34,473 nucleotides of DNA from DATEVL01 sp964448245 (GCA_964448245.1 CAYUWF010000010.1:1-34473); one strand, 5' to 3'. Positions 8,254-16,034 are shown, counted from the first letter of the stretch. Program-made: numbers and translations. Notes: generated by a model not told the origin, from the letters alone.

Positions 8254-9087
8254 TTACGGGACGCCGCTCGGCGGAGCCAACGGCTGGAAGTTGGTGATGA
8301 CCAGGACCACCAGCAGGTTCTCCATGTCGGCGCTGGGCTGGACCACCGCTTGCTGGAAGAGCTCGTAGTCCCGCCTGCGCACGGTGATGATCTGCCCCAC
8401 CGGGATGTCGGCGGGAAAGGCGCCTCCCAGACCGGAGGTCAGGACCAGTTCCCCGGGCGTGACGGAGGCGGATTGGTCGATGGCCTCGACCCACAGCTCT
8501 CCGTTGAGCTGGGCCTGCAGCGCGCCATCGGCGCGCGACGTCTGCAGCCGGACATTGACGACGCTCTGTGGGTCCACGATGAGCTGGATCCTGGCGATGG
8601 TCGGATAGACTTCGGCCAGGCGGCCGACAAGACCGCGTTCGGTGACGACCGGCATGCCCTGCTGCAGGCCGCCGTCCGAGCCGCGATCGATCCACACCGA
8701 TCGGATGAACGGGCTGATGTCCTGGCCGATCACCCGCGCTGCCACGTAACGGTTCTCCGGGCGCGTGCGCGCGTAGCCGAGAAGTCCCGCCAGCACTTCG
8801 GCCTCGGCCGCCTGTTCGCGCAGGGCGATCAGCTCGCGCTCGAGGCGGGCCACCTCGGCCTCCAGCCGCAGGTTCTCCGCCCTCAACGTCGCCAAGTCGG
8901 CGGGCGAAGTCAGCAACGTCTGGATGGCGGAAACGCGCTGGAAGAGCCAACCCTGCAGCGCGCCCAGGGGGCGCAAGGCCAGCCCTTCGGCGGCCTGCAG
9001 GTAGCCGCCCAGGTTGAGGACAAGCAGGCCTCCGGCAATAAGGATGAACGTCAGGGCGAGCAGCCCTCGGGAGGAGGAGCGGCTCAT
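8254..9087 (-). CDS. mreC: MreC, rod shape-determining protein
   Basis: A bitopic elongasome protein of 277 aa that activates PBP2/RodA. It has a single amino-terminal membrane helix (about 9-28) and a coiled coil (about 65-100, ENLRLEAEVARLERELIALR). The beta-barrel MreC core (about 112-265) includes ARVIGQD, DRGSDGGLQQGMPVV, GLVGRL and VDPQSVVNV. It lies 95 bp after mreB and 13 bp before mreD, so the three genes probably form one operon. Confidence 0.94.
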   Translation of the reverse strand: MSRSSSRGLLALTFILIAGGLLVLNLGGYLQAAEGLALRPLGALQGWLFQRVSAIQTLLTSPADLATLRAENLRLEAEVARLERELIALREQAAEAEVLAGLLGYARTRPENRYVAARVIGQDISPFIRSVWIDRGSDGGLQQGMPVVTERGLVGRLAEVYPTIARIQLIVDPQSVVNVRLQTSRADGALQAQLNGELWVEAIDQSASVTPGELVLTSGLGGAFPADIPVGQIITVRRRDYELFQQAVVQPSADMENLLVVLVITNFQPLAPPSGVP

Positions 9088-9182
9088 CCCGGACCTGCGG
9101 GGCCCGCCTCAGCGCGCGCCGCTGAGCAGGAGGCAGGCGGGAAGGGCGGGGCTGGGCGAAGCCGACGTCGAGGAGACATGCC

Positions 9183-10241
9183 TCACCCGGCGCGCCGGTT
9201 GAGCCCCACCAGAAAGCGAGCGCTGTTGTCGAGGTCTTCCAGGACGGCGCCTGTGCCGCGCACGACGCAGGTCATCGGATCTTCGGCGATCCAGACGCGC
9301 ATCCTCAGGTCGTTCGTCAGCCGATCGCCCAGGTTCTGGAGCTGCGAGCCTCCGCCGCACAGGCAGACGCCTATCTCCATCAGGTCGGCCACGAGCTCGG
9401 GAGGGACCTCGTCCAGGGCGTCCTTGATCGTGTCGACGATCACCCGCACCGAGGACGCCAGCGCCTCGCGGATCTCGACCGACGAGACTTCGACCGCCTC
9501 GGGCAGCCCGCTGACCAGGTTGCGGCCGCGCACGATGGTCGTCTTTTCTTCCTTGAGCGGGAAAGCCGAGCCGATGCCGATCTTGACCCGCTCCGCCATC
9601 CGTTCGCCGATGAGCAGGTTGTACTTGTTGCGGATGTAGTTGATGACGTCCTGGTCCATCTCGTCGCCGGCCACGCGCAGCGAGCGCGAGACGACGATGC
9701 CGCCCATCGAGTAGACGGCCAGCTCGGTCGTGCCGCCGCCGATGTCGACGATCATCGATCCGCGTACTTCGCCGATGGGCAGCAACGCGCCCAGGGCGGC
9801 CGCCGTGGGTTCTTCGATCAGGTACGCCAGGCGCGCCCCGGCCGCCATGGTCGCGTCATACACCGCCCGCTTCTCGACTTCGGTGGCCCCGCTGGGGATG
9901 CCGACTACGACCCGCGGCCGCGGCACGGGCACGACGCTCTGCTCGTGGGCCTTGCCGATGAAATATTCCAGCATGGCCTCGGTGATGTCGAACTCGGAGA
10001 TCACCCCGTCGCGCAGGGGCCGGATGGCGGCGACGTTGGCCGGCGTCCGGCCGACCATCTCCTTGGCCTCAGCGCCGATCGCCAGCACGCGTTTGGTCTT
10101 CTTGTCGATCGCCACCCACGAGGGCTCGTTGAGGACGATGCCTTTTCCCTTGACATGCACCAGCGTGTTGGCCGTCCCCAGGTCGATGCCAATATCGAGG
10201 GAGAACAGGCCGAGCAGCCAGTGCAGCGGATTGATGGCCAA
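9183..10241 (-). CDS. mreB: MreB, actin-like rod shape-determining protein
   Basis: A cytoplasmic actin homologue of 352 aa that forms membrane-bound filaments guiding elongation. It has GIDLGTANTLVHVKGKGIVL (phosphate 1), DIGGGTTELAVYS (phosphate 2), EEPTAAALGA, the helix VSSVEIREAL and the adenosine motif CLCGGGSQL. The hydrophobic amino end (LHWLLGLFSL) fits a membrane-binding helix. The start codon is TTG at 10241, chosen because AGGAGGGAGA sits 8 bp upstream and no ATG precedes the conserved region. It is first in the minus-strand mre operon, with an extended -10 element about 36 bp upstream. Confidence 0.96.
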   Translation of the reverse strand: MAINPLHWLLGLFSLDIGIDLGTANTLVHVKGKGIVLNEPSWVAIDKKTKRVLAIGAEAKEMVGRTPANVAAIRPLRDGVISEFDITEAMLEYFIGKAHEQSVVPVPRPRVVVGIPSGATEVEKRAVYDATMAAGARLAYLIEEPTAAALGALLPIGEVRGSMIVDIGGGTTELAVYSMGGIVVSRSLRVAGDEMDQDVINYIRNKYNLLIGERMAERVKIGIGSAFPLKEEKTTIVRGRNLVSGLPEAVEVSSVEIREALASSVRVIVDTIKDALDEVPPELVADLMEIGVCLCGGGSQLQNLGDRLTNDLRMRVWIAEDPMTCVVRGTGAVLEDLDNSARFLVGLNRRAG

Positions 10242-10276
10242 GGAGTCTCCCTCCTGTGGGAGCAGACCAACCTGGC

Positions 10277-10285
10277 ATTATAGCA
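10277..10285 (-). promoter_or_regulatory. Extended -10 promoter element of the mreB operon
   Basis: TGCTATAAT on the minus strand matches the extended -10 consensus. No -35 hexamer is visible at normal spacing. The predicted start lies near 10270, giving a leader of about 29 nt that contains the AGGAGG ribosome binding site before the TTG start of mreB. Confidence 0.55.
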
Positions 10286-10350
10286 TCCGGAGGCGGGGCC
10301 GATCTCTTGCGCGGCTTCATCAGGCCGAGGATAGCCGCGGCCAGGGCGGG

Positions 10351-10359
10351 TGCTAGAAT
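10351..10359 (+). promoter_or_regulatory. Extended -10 promoter element of tilS
   Basis: TGCTAGAAT, an extended -10 (TGn-TAGAAT), ends 10 nt before the tilS ATG. The predicted transcription start is therefore only 3-4 nt upstream of the start codon, which would make a nearly leaderless message. It is divergent from the mreB promoter about 70 bp away. Confidence 0.5.
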
Positions 10360-10369
10360 CTCTCACGGA

Positions 10370-11824
10370 ATGCTCATCGGCGATGCGGTGGCGGCGTTCA
10401 TCGAACGCGAGCACCTGCTGACGGCCGGCCAGCGGGTCGTGGCGGGAGTCTCGGGCGGGCCGGACAGTTTGTGCCTGCTGGATTGCCTCGATCGCCTCGG
10501 TTTCCCGGTTCTCGTCGCCCATCTCGATCACGGATTGCGGCCCCACAGCTGGCGCGATGCCGAGTTCGTCTTGCGCATGGCGCGCGCACGCGGTCTGCCG
10601 GCGATCGTCGAACGCGTCGGACCGCCCGGGCTGCGCCGGCGGGGGGTTTCTGTGGAAGAAGCCGGCCGCCTGGCGCGCTACCGGTTCCTGGTGCGGGTGG
10701 CGCGGGAGGCGGGCGCGCAAGTTGTCGCCACCGGGCACACCGCCGACGATCAGGCCGAGACGATCTTGATGCACTTCCTGCGCGGCGCCGGGGTCCACGG
10801 ACTGCGCGGGATGCTTCCCCGCACGCCGCTCGGCGAGTGGGCAAGCCTCGAGGCGGCACAGGGGATCACCCTGATTCGCCCGCTGCTCGAGTCGTCCCGG
10901 TCGCAGACGGAAGCCCATTGCCGCGCCGCCGGGCTGCGGCCTCACCGGGATGCGACGAATGAAGACACGACGTACTTCCGAAATCGGCTGCGGCACAAGC
11001 TGCTGCCCGCGTTGGAAGGGTACAACCCCAAGATCCGCCAAGCCCTAAGGCGAACCGGCGACGTCATGCGGCGCGAGGCGGAGCTGCTCGACGAGGTTCT
11101 AACGGCGGTCGAGCCATCCGTGTTCGCGCCCGGGGCGGCGGGGGCGATCGCCATCCGGCGGGCGGCGTTGTTGGCGCAGCCGATAGGGCTGCAGAGGGCT
11201 TTGCTCGGACGGGGCGCGCTTCGTCTGGCGCCTGGGGTGCGCGACTTCGGCTATGAGGCAGTCGAGCTTGCCCGGGCGCGCCTCGGCCAACGCGCCGTCG
11301 GAAGGCGAACGGCGCTTCCCGGGGGGTTGGAACTCCTCGATCAGGGCGACATCGTCCTGCTCGTCGCCCGTGGAGCCGAGCTCCAATACCCCGGGTTCCC
11401 GCAGCTCGTCACTCATGAGGCGGTCCTGATCCAACCTCCTGCCCAGGTTCGCCTGCGAAGTGGGTTGTTGATCGTCTCGCCTGAGGTCGAACCTCCGCCG
11501 CTGGCGACAGGCCCGAGGGTTCCCGGGCTGACCGAGGCCGTCTGGCTGGATCGGGCGCAGCTGGCGCGGCAGCTTTCGGTGCGTCCGCCGCGGCCGGGGG
11601 ATCGCATGCGGCCGCTGGGGATGGACGGGCACCGCAAACTGGCGGACATCTTCAACAGCCTGCGCGTTCCCGCGGGCGCCCGCCGGAACTGGCCTGTCGT
11701 TCTCTCCGGAGACGACATCGTCTGGCTGGCCGGATTGCGCATGGGCCACGAGGCGCGCCTCACCCCCCAAACGCGAACGGCCGTGCAGCTCCGTGTCGAG
11801 CTTACGGAAAGGGCGTCCGAATGA
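10370..11824 (+). CDS. tilS: tRNA(Ile)-lysidine synthase
   Basis: An N-type ATP pyrophosphatase of 484 aa that converts C34 of tRNA-Ile(CAU) to lysidine so that it reads AUA. The PP-loop SGGPDS is at residues 28-33. LDHGLRPHS and GHTADDQAETILM are the further TilS signatures. The carboxy-terminal TilS domain is recognisable from RPPRPGDRMRPLGMDGHRKL and the following DIFNSLRVPAGARRNWPVV. I chose the ATG at 10370 because it begins directly before the conserved domain and follows a TGCTAGAAT element; the upstream extension has no conserved sequence. Its stop overlaps the next gene by 4 bp. Confidence 0.95.
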   Translation: MLIGDAVAAFIEREHLLTAGQRVVAGVSGGPDSLCLLDCLDRLGFPVLVAHLDHGLRPHSWRDAEFVLRMARARGLPAIVERVGPPGLRRRGVSVEEAGRLARYRFLVRVAREAGAQVVATGHTADDQAETILMHFLRGAGVHGLRGMLPRTPLGEWASLEAAQGITLIRPLLESSRSQTEAHCRAAGLRPHRDATNEDTTYFRNRLRHKLLPALEGYNPKIRQALRRTGDVMRREAELLDEVLTAVEPSVFAPGAAGAIAIRRAALLAQPIGLQRALLGRGALRLAPGVRDFGYEAVELARARLGQRAVGRRTALPGGLELLDQGDIVLLVARGAELQYPGFPQLVTHEAVLIQPPAQVRLRSGLLIVSPEVEPPPLATGPRVPGLTEAVWLDRAQLARQLSVRPPRPGDRMRPLGMDGHRKLADIFNSLRVPAGARRNWPVVLSGDDIVWLAGLRMGHEARLTPQTRTAVQLRVELTERASE

Positions 11825-12195
11825 AGCCGCGATTCAACTTGTGGGTGGAGGCCGAAGGGGCGGTCGTCCTCAGCGCGTGGAGGGTGCGGCTGCTGGAGGC
11901 GATTGACACCTCGGGTTCGATCCGGGCGGCCTCCGAGCAGATGAACGTCCCTTATCGCCGGGCCTGGGAGAAGGTGCATGAGATGGAAGCGCGCAGCGGT
12001 CTGCGCCTGCTCGATACCGAAGTGGGCGGGGAGGGGGGCGGCGGCGCGCGCCTGACGAACGAGGCGAAAGATCTGGTCGACCGCTTTCACCGCTTCGAAG
12101 CCGGTCTGGAGGACGAGGTCCGGCGTCGCTACGAAGGGGCCTTCGGCCGGACGGCGGCTTCGCCCGCGGCCGGGCGATCCGGCGAAAGCGGTTGA
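11821..12195 (+). CDS. ModE-type winged-helix DNA-binding protein (HTH domain only)
   Basis: A 124-aa protein built from the LysR-like winged helix-turn-helix found at the amino end of the molybdate regulator ModE. The signature is LLEAIDTSGSIRAASEQMNV, then YRRAWEKVHEMEARSGLRLL, and a glycine-rich wing (GGEGGGGARLT). The molybdate-binding Mop/TOBE domains of full ModE are absent, as in the single-domain COG2005 group. No molybdate transport or cofactor genes are in the window, so its ligand and targets are unknown. The ATG overlaps the tilS stop (ATGA), so it is cotranslated with tilS. The last 20 residues are low complexity. It ends 4 bp before the convergent permease gene. Confidence 0.85.
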   Translation: MKPRFNLWVEAEGAVVLSAWRVRLLEAIDTSGSIRAASEQMNVPYRRAWEKVHEMEARSGLRLLDTEVGGEGGGGARLTNEAKDLVDRFHRFEAGLEDEVRRRYEGAFGRTAASPAAGRSGESG

Positions 12196-12199
12196 GCGG

Positions 12200-13027
12200 C
12201 TACCCCGCCGCCATGGCCGGTGTCGGATTGTGGTCGCGCAGCGTCCGCTGCGCGATCCACACGCCGGCGAAGTACCCGACGTAGGCCAACACCTCTAGCA
12301 GGCTCGGATCCGCGTTGTACCCGAATAGCGTCCGCAGGAGCATTCCGGCCAATGAGGCTTCGCTCAGGACGGCTTCGGTGGTCCACAGCGGATCGACGAT
12401 GGCCGGCAGCAGCCCGGCTTCGACGAACTCGTGGACGCCATGGGCGAAGAGCCCGGCGGCGAACAGGATCAAGAGCCAACCGGTCACCTGGAAGAACTGG
12501 CGCAGGTTGAGTCGGATCGTCGCTCGATAGAGCCCCCAACCCAGCACGCAAGCCGTGGCGATCCCGGCCAGGCCTCCGAGGACCACGGCAGCCTGGTCGT
12601 CCTGGAAGGCCGCCGCGCTCAGGAAGAGCGCGGTCTCGATGCCTTCGCGCAGCACGGCCAGGAAGGCGACGACGAAGATGGCGCTCGCCTGCCGGCGCAG
12701 CGCCGCCTGTTCCACCTCTCGCTCCAGGCCGAGCTGCACCTGGCGCCCCTGGACGCCCATCCACAAGATCATCCAGGTCAGGACTGCGGCGGCCAACAGC
12801 ATCGTCACGCCTTCGAAGATCTCCTCGGCGCGGCCCTGCAGCTCGGCCCCCACCGAGAACAGGACCGCCGCCGCGGCGATACTGACGACAAGCGCCATGC
12901 CGACGCCCAGCCAGGCCGACGGCGCCAACTCGCTCCGCCGCATTCGATTCAACACGCCGAAGGTGACCCCCAGGATCAGGGCCGCTTCGAGGCCTTCCCG
13001 CAGTCCGAGCAGATATCCGGCCAGCAT
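12200..13027 (-). CDS. FTR1-family iron permease
   Basis: An integral membrane protein of 275 aa with about seven hydrophobic helices. It carries the two REGxE motifs of the FTR1/EfeU family, LREGLEAALI near residues 9-18 and LREGIETALF in the middle, which bind ferric iron during transport. Family members move iron across the cytoplasmic membrane, often after oxidation of Fe(II); no EfeO or EfeB partner is next to it. I prefer the ATG at 13027 (MLAGYLLGLREG) because GAGGCGAG lies just upstream and homologues begin there; the frame could extend to 13045. It is divergent from a DtxR-type repressor gene, which supports iron or manganese regulation. Confidence 0.9.
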   Translation of the reverse strand: MLAGYLLGLREGLEAALILGVTFGVLNRMRRSELAPSAWLGVGMALVVSIAAAAVLFSVGAELQGRAEEIFEGVTMLLAAAVLTWMILWMGVQGRQVQLGLEREVEQAALRRQASAIFVVAFLAVLREGIETALFLSAAAFQDDQAAVVLGGLAGIATACVLGWGLYRATIRLNLRQFFQVTGWLLILFAAGLFAHGVHEFVEAGLLPAIVDPLWTTEAVLSEASLAGMLLRTLFGYNADPSLLEVLAYVGYFAGVWIAQRTLRDHNPTPAMAAG

Positions 13028-13153
13028 CTCGCCTCGCAGAACCACGCCTCGGTGAAGAACCTTCGTCGGCGCCGGTGTGATAATATCGGACTAAGTCGCT
13101 CGACAAACCGATCGGATTCTATCCTGGGGTGTGCAAGTGAATCAAGCCCCCTG

Positions 13154-13173
13154 GGTCAACCGCAGGGTTGACC
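13154..13173. promoter_or_regulatory. Palindromic operator candidate between the iron permease and DtxR-type repressor genes
   Basis: A perfect inverted repeat, GGTCAACC-GCAG-GGTTGACC, lies 37 bp upstream of the repressor ATG and about 126 bp from the permease start. Its 20-bp length and 8-4-8 symmetry fit a dimeric metal-dependent repressor. A further half site, GGTCAA, lies at 13176-13181. A TATTAT at 13080-13085 on the minus strand could be the permease -10. Binding by the neighbouring repressor is inferred. Confidence 0.5.
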
Positions 13174-13210
13174 GAGGTCAAGCCCCGACAGGCGGCTGAA
13201 CGACCCATCG

Positions 13211-13897
13211 ATGACCGGCATCACCGCGTCGCAGGCGGCCTACCTGGGCGAGCTCTTTCGCCTGGGGGGCGAAGGCGAGTTCGTCAGTCCGGGTTCTTGG
13301 GCGGAGACGCTCGAGGTCTCGCCGGCGGCGGTCTCGCGCATGGCGCGCCGATTGGAGAAGGCCGGGCTGATCGAGCGCAAGCCGTACCGCGGAGTGCGCC
13401 TGACGGTGCGCGGCCGGCGCGAGGGGGTCATGGCCGTCCGAGCCCACCGCGTCGCCGAGGCCTACTTGGTGCGGGTTCTCGAGTACGGTTGGGACGAAGC
13501 CCACGACACAGCCGACCGGTTGGGGGAGATTGCCGATGAGATGCTGGTGGCGCGGATGGAGAAGCAGGCCGGCTATCCGCGGCGGTGCCCGCACGGCGAG
13601 CCGATTCCGCGTGCCGACGGGACGATCGACGTCCCGGCGGACGTGCCCCTGAGCAGCGTGGCGGTGGAAGGGAAGGGCCGCATCAGCCGGGTGAAGGTCC
13701 GCGACGCCGAGCGGCTCCAATATCTGGCGGCGCGCGGCGTCCTGCCGGAGACCGCGTTCCATGTGGCCGCCAAGGCGCCCTTCGATGGGCCGATCCGCCT
13801 GACTCTCCCTGCCGGCGACTGCGTGCTGGGGCAGGAACTGGCGCGAGTCATCTGGGTCGAGCTCGATTCCACCGCCTCCCCCGCCGGCGTTTCCTAA
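13211..13897 (+). CDS. DtxR/MntR-family metal-dependent transcriptional repressor
   Basis: A cytoplasmic repressor of 228 aa with three parts. A winged HTH spans about 1-72 (AAVSRMARRLEKAGLIER, YRGVRLTVRG). A helical metal-binding and dimerisation domain follows (about 73-140, RAHRVAEAYL, CPHGEPIP). The end is an SH3/FeoA-like domain (about 145-222). Compared with DtxR, the first ligand His in AHRVAE and the His in EAHDTAD are kept. The second-site residues equivalent to Cys102, Glu105 and His106 read Asp, Gly and Glu, so metal preference may differ from both DtxR and MntR. It faces the FTR1 permease gene, so iron control of that permease is the natural inference. Confidence 0.88.
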   Translation: MTGITASQAAYLGELFRLGGEGEFVSPGSWAETLEVSPAAVSRMARRLEKAGLIERKPYRGVRLTVRGRREGVMAVRAHRVAEAYLVRVLEYGWDEAHDTADRLGEIADEMLVARMEKQAGYPRRCPHGEPIPRADGTIDVPADVPLSSVAVEGKGRISRVKVRDAERLQYLAARGVLPETAFHVAAKAPFDGPIRLTLPAGDCVLGQELARVIWVELDSTASPAGVS

Positions 13898-13926
13898 GCG
13901 AAGGGCAATCGCATGGAGCGCTCTGC

Positions 13927-13955
13927 TTGACTCCGTCTATCGATGTTGCTAGAAT
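13927..13955 (+). promoter_or_regulatory. Sigma70-type promoter of the glnA leader RNA
   Basis: TTGACT (13927-13932), a 17-bp spacer and TAGAAT (13950-13955), with an additional TG at 13947-13948 making an extended -10. This is the best housekeeping promoter in the window. It begins 30 bp after the repressor stop codon and predicts a transcript start near 13962. Confidence 0.75.
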
Positions 13956-13961
13956 TCAACG

Positions 13962-14285
13962 CTTGAATGGCTCGTACAACTGAATAGTCAGGGAGATCAG
14001 CGTATGGGTCTCGGCCAAGGGGCCGAGACAACGAGGCGGAGGTTCCCTGCCGACGCGGTGGGGCTAACCCCGGGCGAGCCCGGGGGAAAATCGAACCATC
14101 AGCGGATGCCTCCGGAGCCCGCCACAGGCTCCCTCTCCCCTTCCTGAGGTCCGTTCGTCGAAAACCACGCGGTGACGCGTGGCCCAAAGGCGAGCGCCGT
14201 GGCCTGCCCGCCGCCGCGGGCAGTCTCAAGGAAGGGCGGTCCGGACGAGACGGTCCAGGCACGCCCCGCGTGCCTGGTTTGTTTT
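13962..14285 (+). ncRNA. Structured leader or small RNA upstream of glnA, unclassified
   Basis: About 324 nt between a strong promoter and an intrinsic terminator, with no credible gene inside. Stems seen: 9 bp at 14008-14016/14021-14029; CGGAGG 14037-14042 with CCTCCG 14109-14114 closing a domain that holds CCCCGGG-CGAG-CCCGGGG (14068-14085); GGAGCC/GGCTCC at 14114-14132; CCACGCG-GTGA-CGCGTGG with a GNRA loop at 14165-14182; an 8-bp stem at 14204-14223. CCGT-TCGTC (14151-14159) pairs with GACGA-ACGG (14244-14253), while CCCTTCCT (14138-14145) pairs perfectly with AGGAAGGG (14229-14236). These last two pairings cross, so they form a pseudoknot or exclude each other. A six-codon ATG frame (MARTTE) starts at 13967, 5 nt after the predicted start. 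It could be a cis attenuator/riboswitch of glnA or a free RNA. I could not match it to a known class. Confidence 0.65.
14255..14285 (+). terminator. Intrinsic terminator 60 bp upstream of glnA
   Basis: A perfect 10-bp stem (CCAGGCACGC / GCGTGCCTGG) with a 3-nt CCC loop is followed by TTTGTTTT. GGACCG at 14289-14294, just after it, can pair with CGGTCC at 14251-14256, which overlaps the first bases of the terminator stem. That offers a possible antiterminator. Confidence 0.85.
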
Positions 14286-14345
14286 CCGGGACCGACCATC
14301 CCGCCTGGGGCGCGCAGCCGGCACATCCGCGATAGGAGGACACCG

Positions 14346-15680
14346 ATGGCACAGGATATCGTCAAGCGAGCGAAGGAAGATGGCGTCCGCTTCATCTCGC
14401 TCCAGTTCACCGATGTGACCGGGTCGGTCAAGAGCGCCGACATCCCGGTCGAGCGTTTGCCGGCGGCGCTGGAAGAGGGGGTCTGGTTCGACGGCTCCTC
14501 GGTGGAAGGCTTCGCCCGCATCCAGGAGAGCGACATGCGGCTCGTGCTCGAGCCGGACTCCTACGCCGTTCTCCCCTGGAGCCACCCGGAGCGGCAGCGG
14601 GCGCGGGTCTTCTGCGACATCTTCAACCCGGACGAGACGCCCTTCGCCGGAGACCCGCGCGGTACGCTGAAGCGCGTGCTGAAGCACCTCGAGGCGCGCG
14701 GCTGGACCTACAACGTCGGTCCGGAACCGGAGTTCTTCCTCTTGCGCACCAACGGCCCGGGGGGAATCCATCCCGTGCCGCATGACGTGGGCGGCTATTT
14801 CGACTTCTCGGCCTCGGATGAGGCCCAGCGCGTGCGGGCTGAGCTGATGCTGGCGCTCATCCGGATGGGGCTGGAAGTCGAGATGGGCCACCACGAAGTG
14901 GCGCGCGGGCAACACGAGATCGATTTCCGCTACACCGACGCGCTGCGCGCCGCCGACAATGTGCTGACGCTCAAGTCGGCCGTCAAGGCGCTGGCGGCGC
15001 AGCACGGCCTGGTGGGGACCTTCATGCCCAAGCCGATCTTCGGTATCAATGGTTCGGGCATGCACACGCACCAATCGATCTTCGACGCCAAGGGCGACAA
15101 CCTGTTCTTCGACGCCAAGGACCCCTACCGCCTTTCGCCGGTGGCGCATGGATTCATCGCCGGACAGCTGGCGCACGCCCGAGCCCTGGCGGCGATCGTC
15201 GCCCCGACGGTCAACTCCTACAAGCGCATTGTCCCGGGCTACGAGGCGCCAGTCTACGTCTGCTGGGCGCAGATAAACCGCTCGGCGCTGATTCGCATCC
15301 CGCGCGTCTCGCCCGGGCGCGAGAAGTCAACGCGGGTCGAGCTGCGCTGCCCGGATCCGTCCTGCAACCCCTATCTGGCCTTCGCCGCCATGTTGTCGGC
15401 GGGCCTGGACGGGGTCGAGAAGAAGATGACGGCCCCGGAGCCGGTCAACAACGTCAACATCTACGAGATGACGCCGGAAGAGCTGGCCGAGCGCAAGATC
15501 GCGCAGTTGCCGGGCTCGCTGCCGGAAGCCCTGGCGGAGCTGGAGGCCGATCCGGTGTTGCGCGCAGCGCTGGGCGAGGAGATCTACGGTGCCTTCCGCC
15601 GCGCCAAGCTGGCGGAGTGGGATCTCTTCCGGACGCGCGTCACCGATTGGGAAGTCGAGACGTATCTGCAGGTCGCTTAG
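14346..15680 (+). CDS. glnA: Glutamine synthetase, type I (alpha subgroup)
   Basis: A cytoplasmic dodecameric enzyme of 444 aa that makes glutamine from glutamate, ammonia and ATP. It has WFDGSSVEGFARIQESDM at the amino end, the active-site stretch GPEPEFFLL, the ATP-binding KPIFGINGSGMHTHQS, the glutamate-binding TVNSYKRIVPGYEAP, and RCPDPSCNPYLAFAAML. The length matches GSI-alpha. Arg58 sits where the feedback-inhibition arginine of Bacillus GS lies, and the NLYDLP adenylylation site is replaced by NIYEMTPEE, so control by adenylylation is unlikely. The ATG at 14346 has AGGAGG at 14334-14339. The gene lies behind the structured leader and terminator, which suggests control by transcription termination. 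Confidence 0.97.
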   Translation: MAQDIVKRAKEDGVRFISLQFTDVTGSVKSADIPVERLPAALEEGVWFDGSSVEGFARIQESDMRLVLEPDSYAVLPWSHPERQRARVFCDIFNPDETPFAGDPRGTLKRVLKHLEARGWTYNVGPEPEFFLLRTNGPGGIHPVPHDVGGYFDFSASDEAQRVRAELMLALIRMGLEVEMGHHEVARGQHEIDFRYTDALRAADNVLTLKSAVKALAAQHGLVGTFMPKPIFGINGSGMHTHQSIFDAKGDNLFFDAKDPYRLSPVAHGFIAGQLAHARALAAIVAPTVNSYKRIVPGYEAPVYVCWAQINRSALIRIPRVSPGREKSTRVELRCPDPSCNPYLAFAAMLSAGLDGVEKKMTAPEPVNNVNIYEMTPEELAERKIAQLPGSLPEALAELEADPVLRAALGEEIYGAFRRAKLAEWDLFRTRVTDWEVETYLQVA

Positions 15681-16034
15681 CAGACGACCGTTCCTTCGGT
15701 GTCGGGCGCTGGCCCCCATCCCTGACCCCTCCCCCCGTCTAACGCGGGCTGGCGCTCAGAGGTTTGCGGGGGGAGGGGACAGTTTTTCAGAAGGATGGGG
15801 GGAGCAAGGCTCCCCCCGTCCCTCTGATTCCCGACCCCCTCTCCGCCATAAGCGCTCTCGAACGCAGATGCTGTCGGCGGAGAGGGGGTTAGGGGGTGAG
15901 GAGGCACGAGACGCCTCCGCAATTTCATAGAGCCTGAGCAGAGAGAGGGGGTGTAGTTTTCCTCAGGTTGATTTTCTCCGAACGGCGTAGGCGGGCTGGG
16001 GCAGGAAGATTCCCCCTGGATATCGTATCTTCAA
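15681..16034. repeat. Three-hairpin GC repeat, copy at 15.7 kb
   Basis: The gap between glnA and the transporter gene holds no gene. It contains GGGGGGAGC-AAG-GCTCCCCCC (15797-15817) and a 13-bp arm pair CCCCCTCTCCGCC (15835-15847) / GGCGGAGAGGGGG (15876-15888), whose loop carries CGCAGATGCTGTC. The block is flanked by C-rich and G-rich tracts (roughly 15715-15905). The layout and sequence recur at 18762-18965, more loosely at 19013-19213 and 22710-22935, and partly inside the element at 5246-5635. Confidence 0.7.

Noticed and set aside
14033..14114. c-di-AMP (ydaO-type) riboswitch in the glnA leader
   Set aside because: Short words such as GGGGCTAACC and CGAACC-TCAGC recall it in the right order, but the conserved GTCAGCTAACCTCG end and the P1 pairing are missing. 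Only a covariance-model search could revive it.
14033..14253. RNase P RNA, tmRNA or cobalamin riboswitch
   Set aside because: The GAGGAAAGTCC, tRNA-like and GCCACTG-type signatures are absent despite similar length and stem content.
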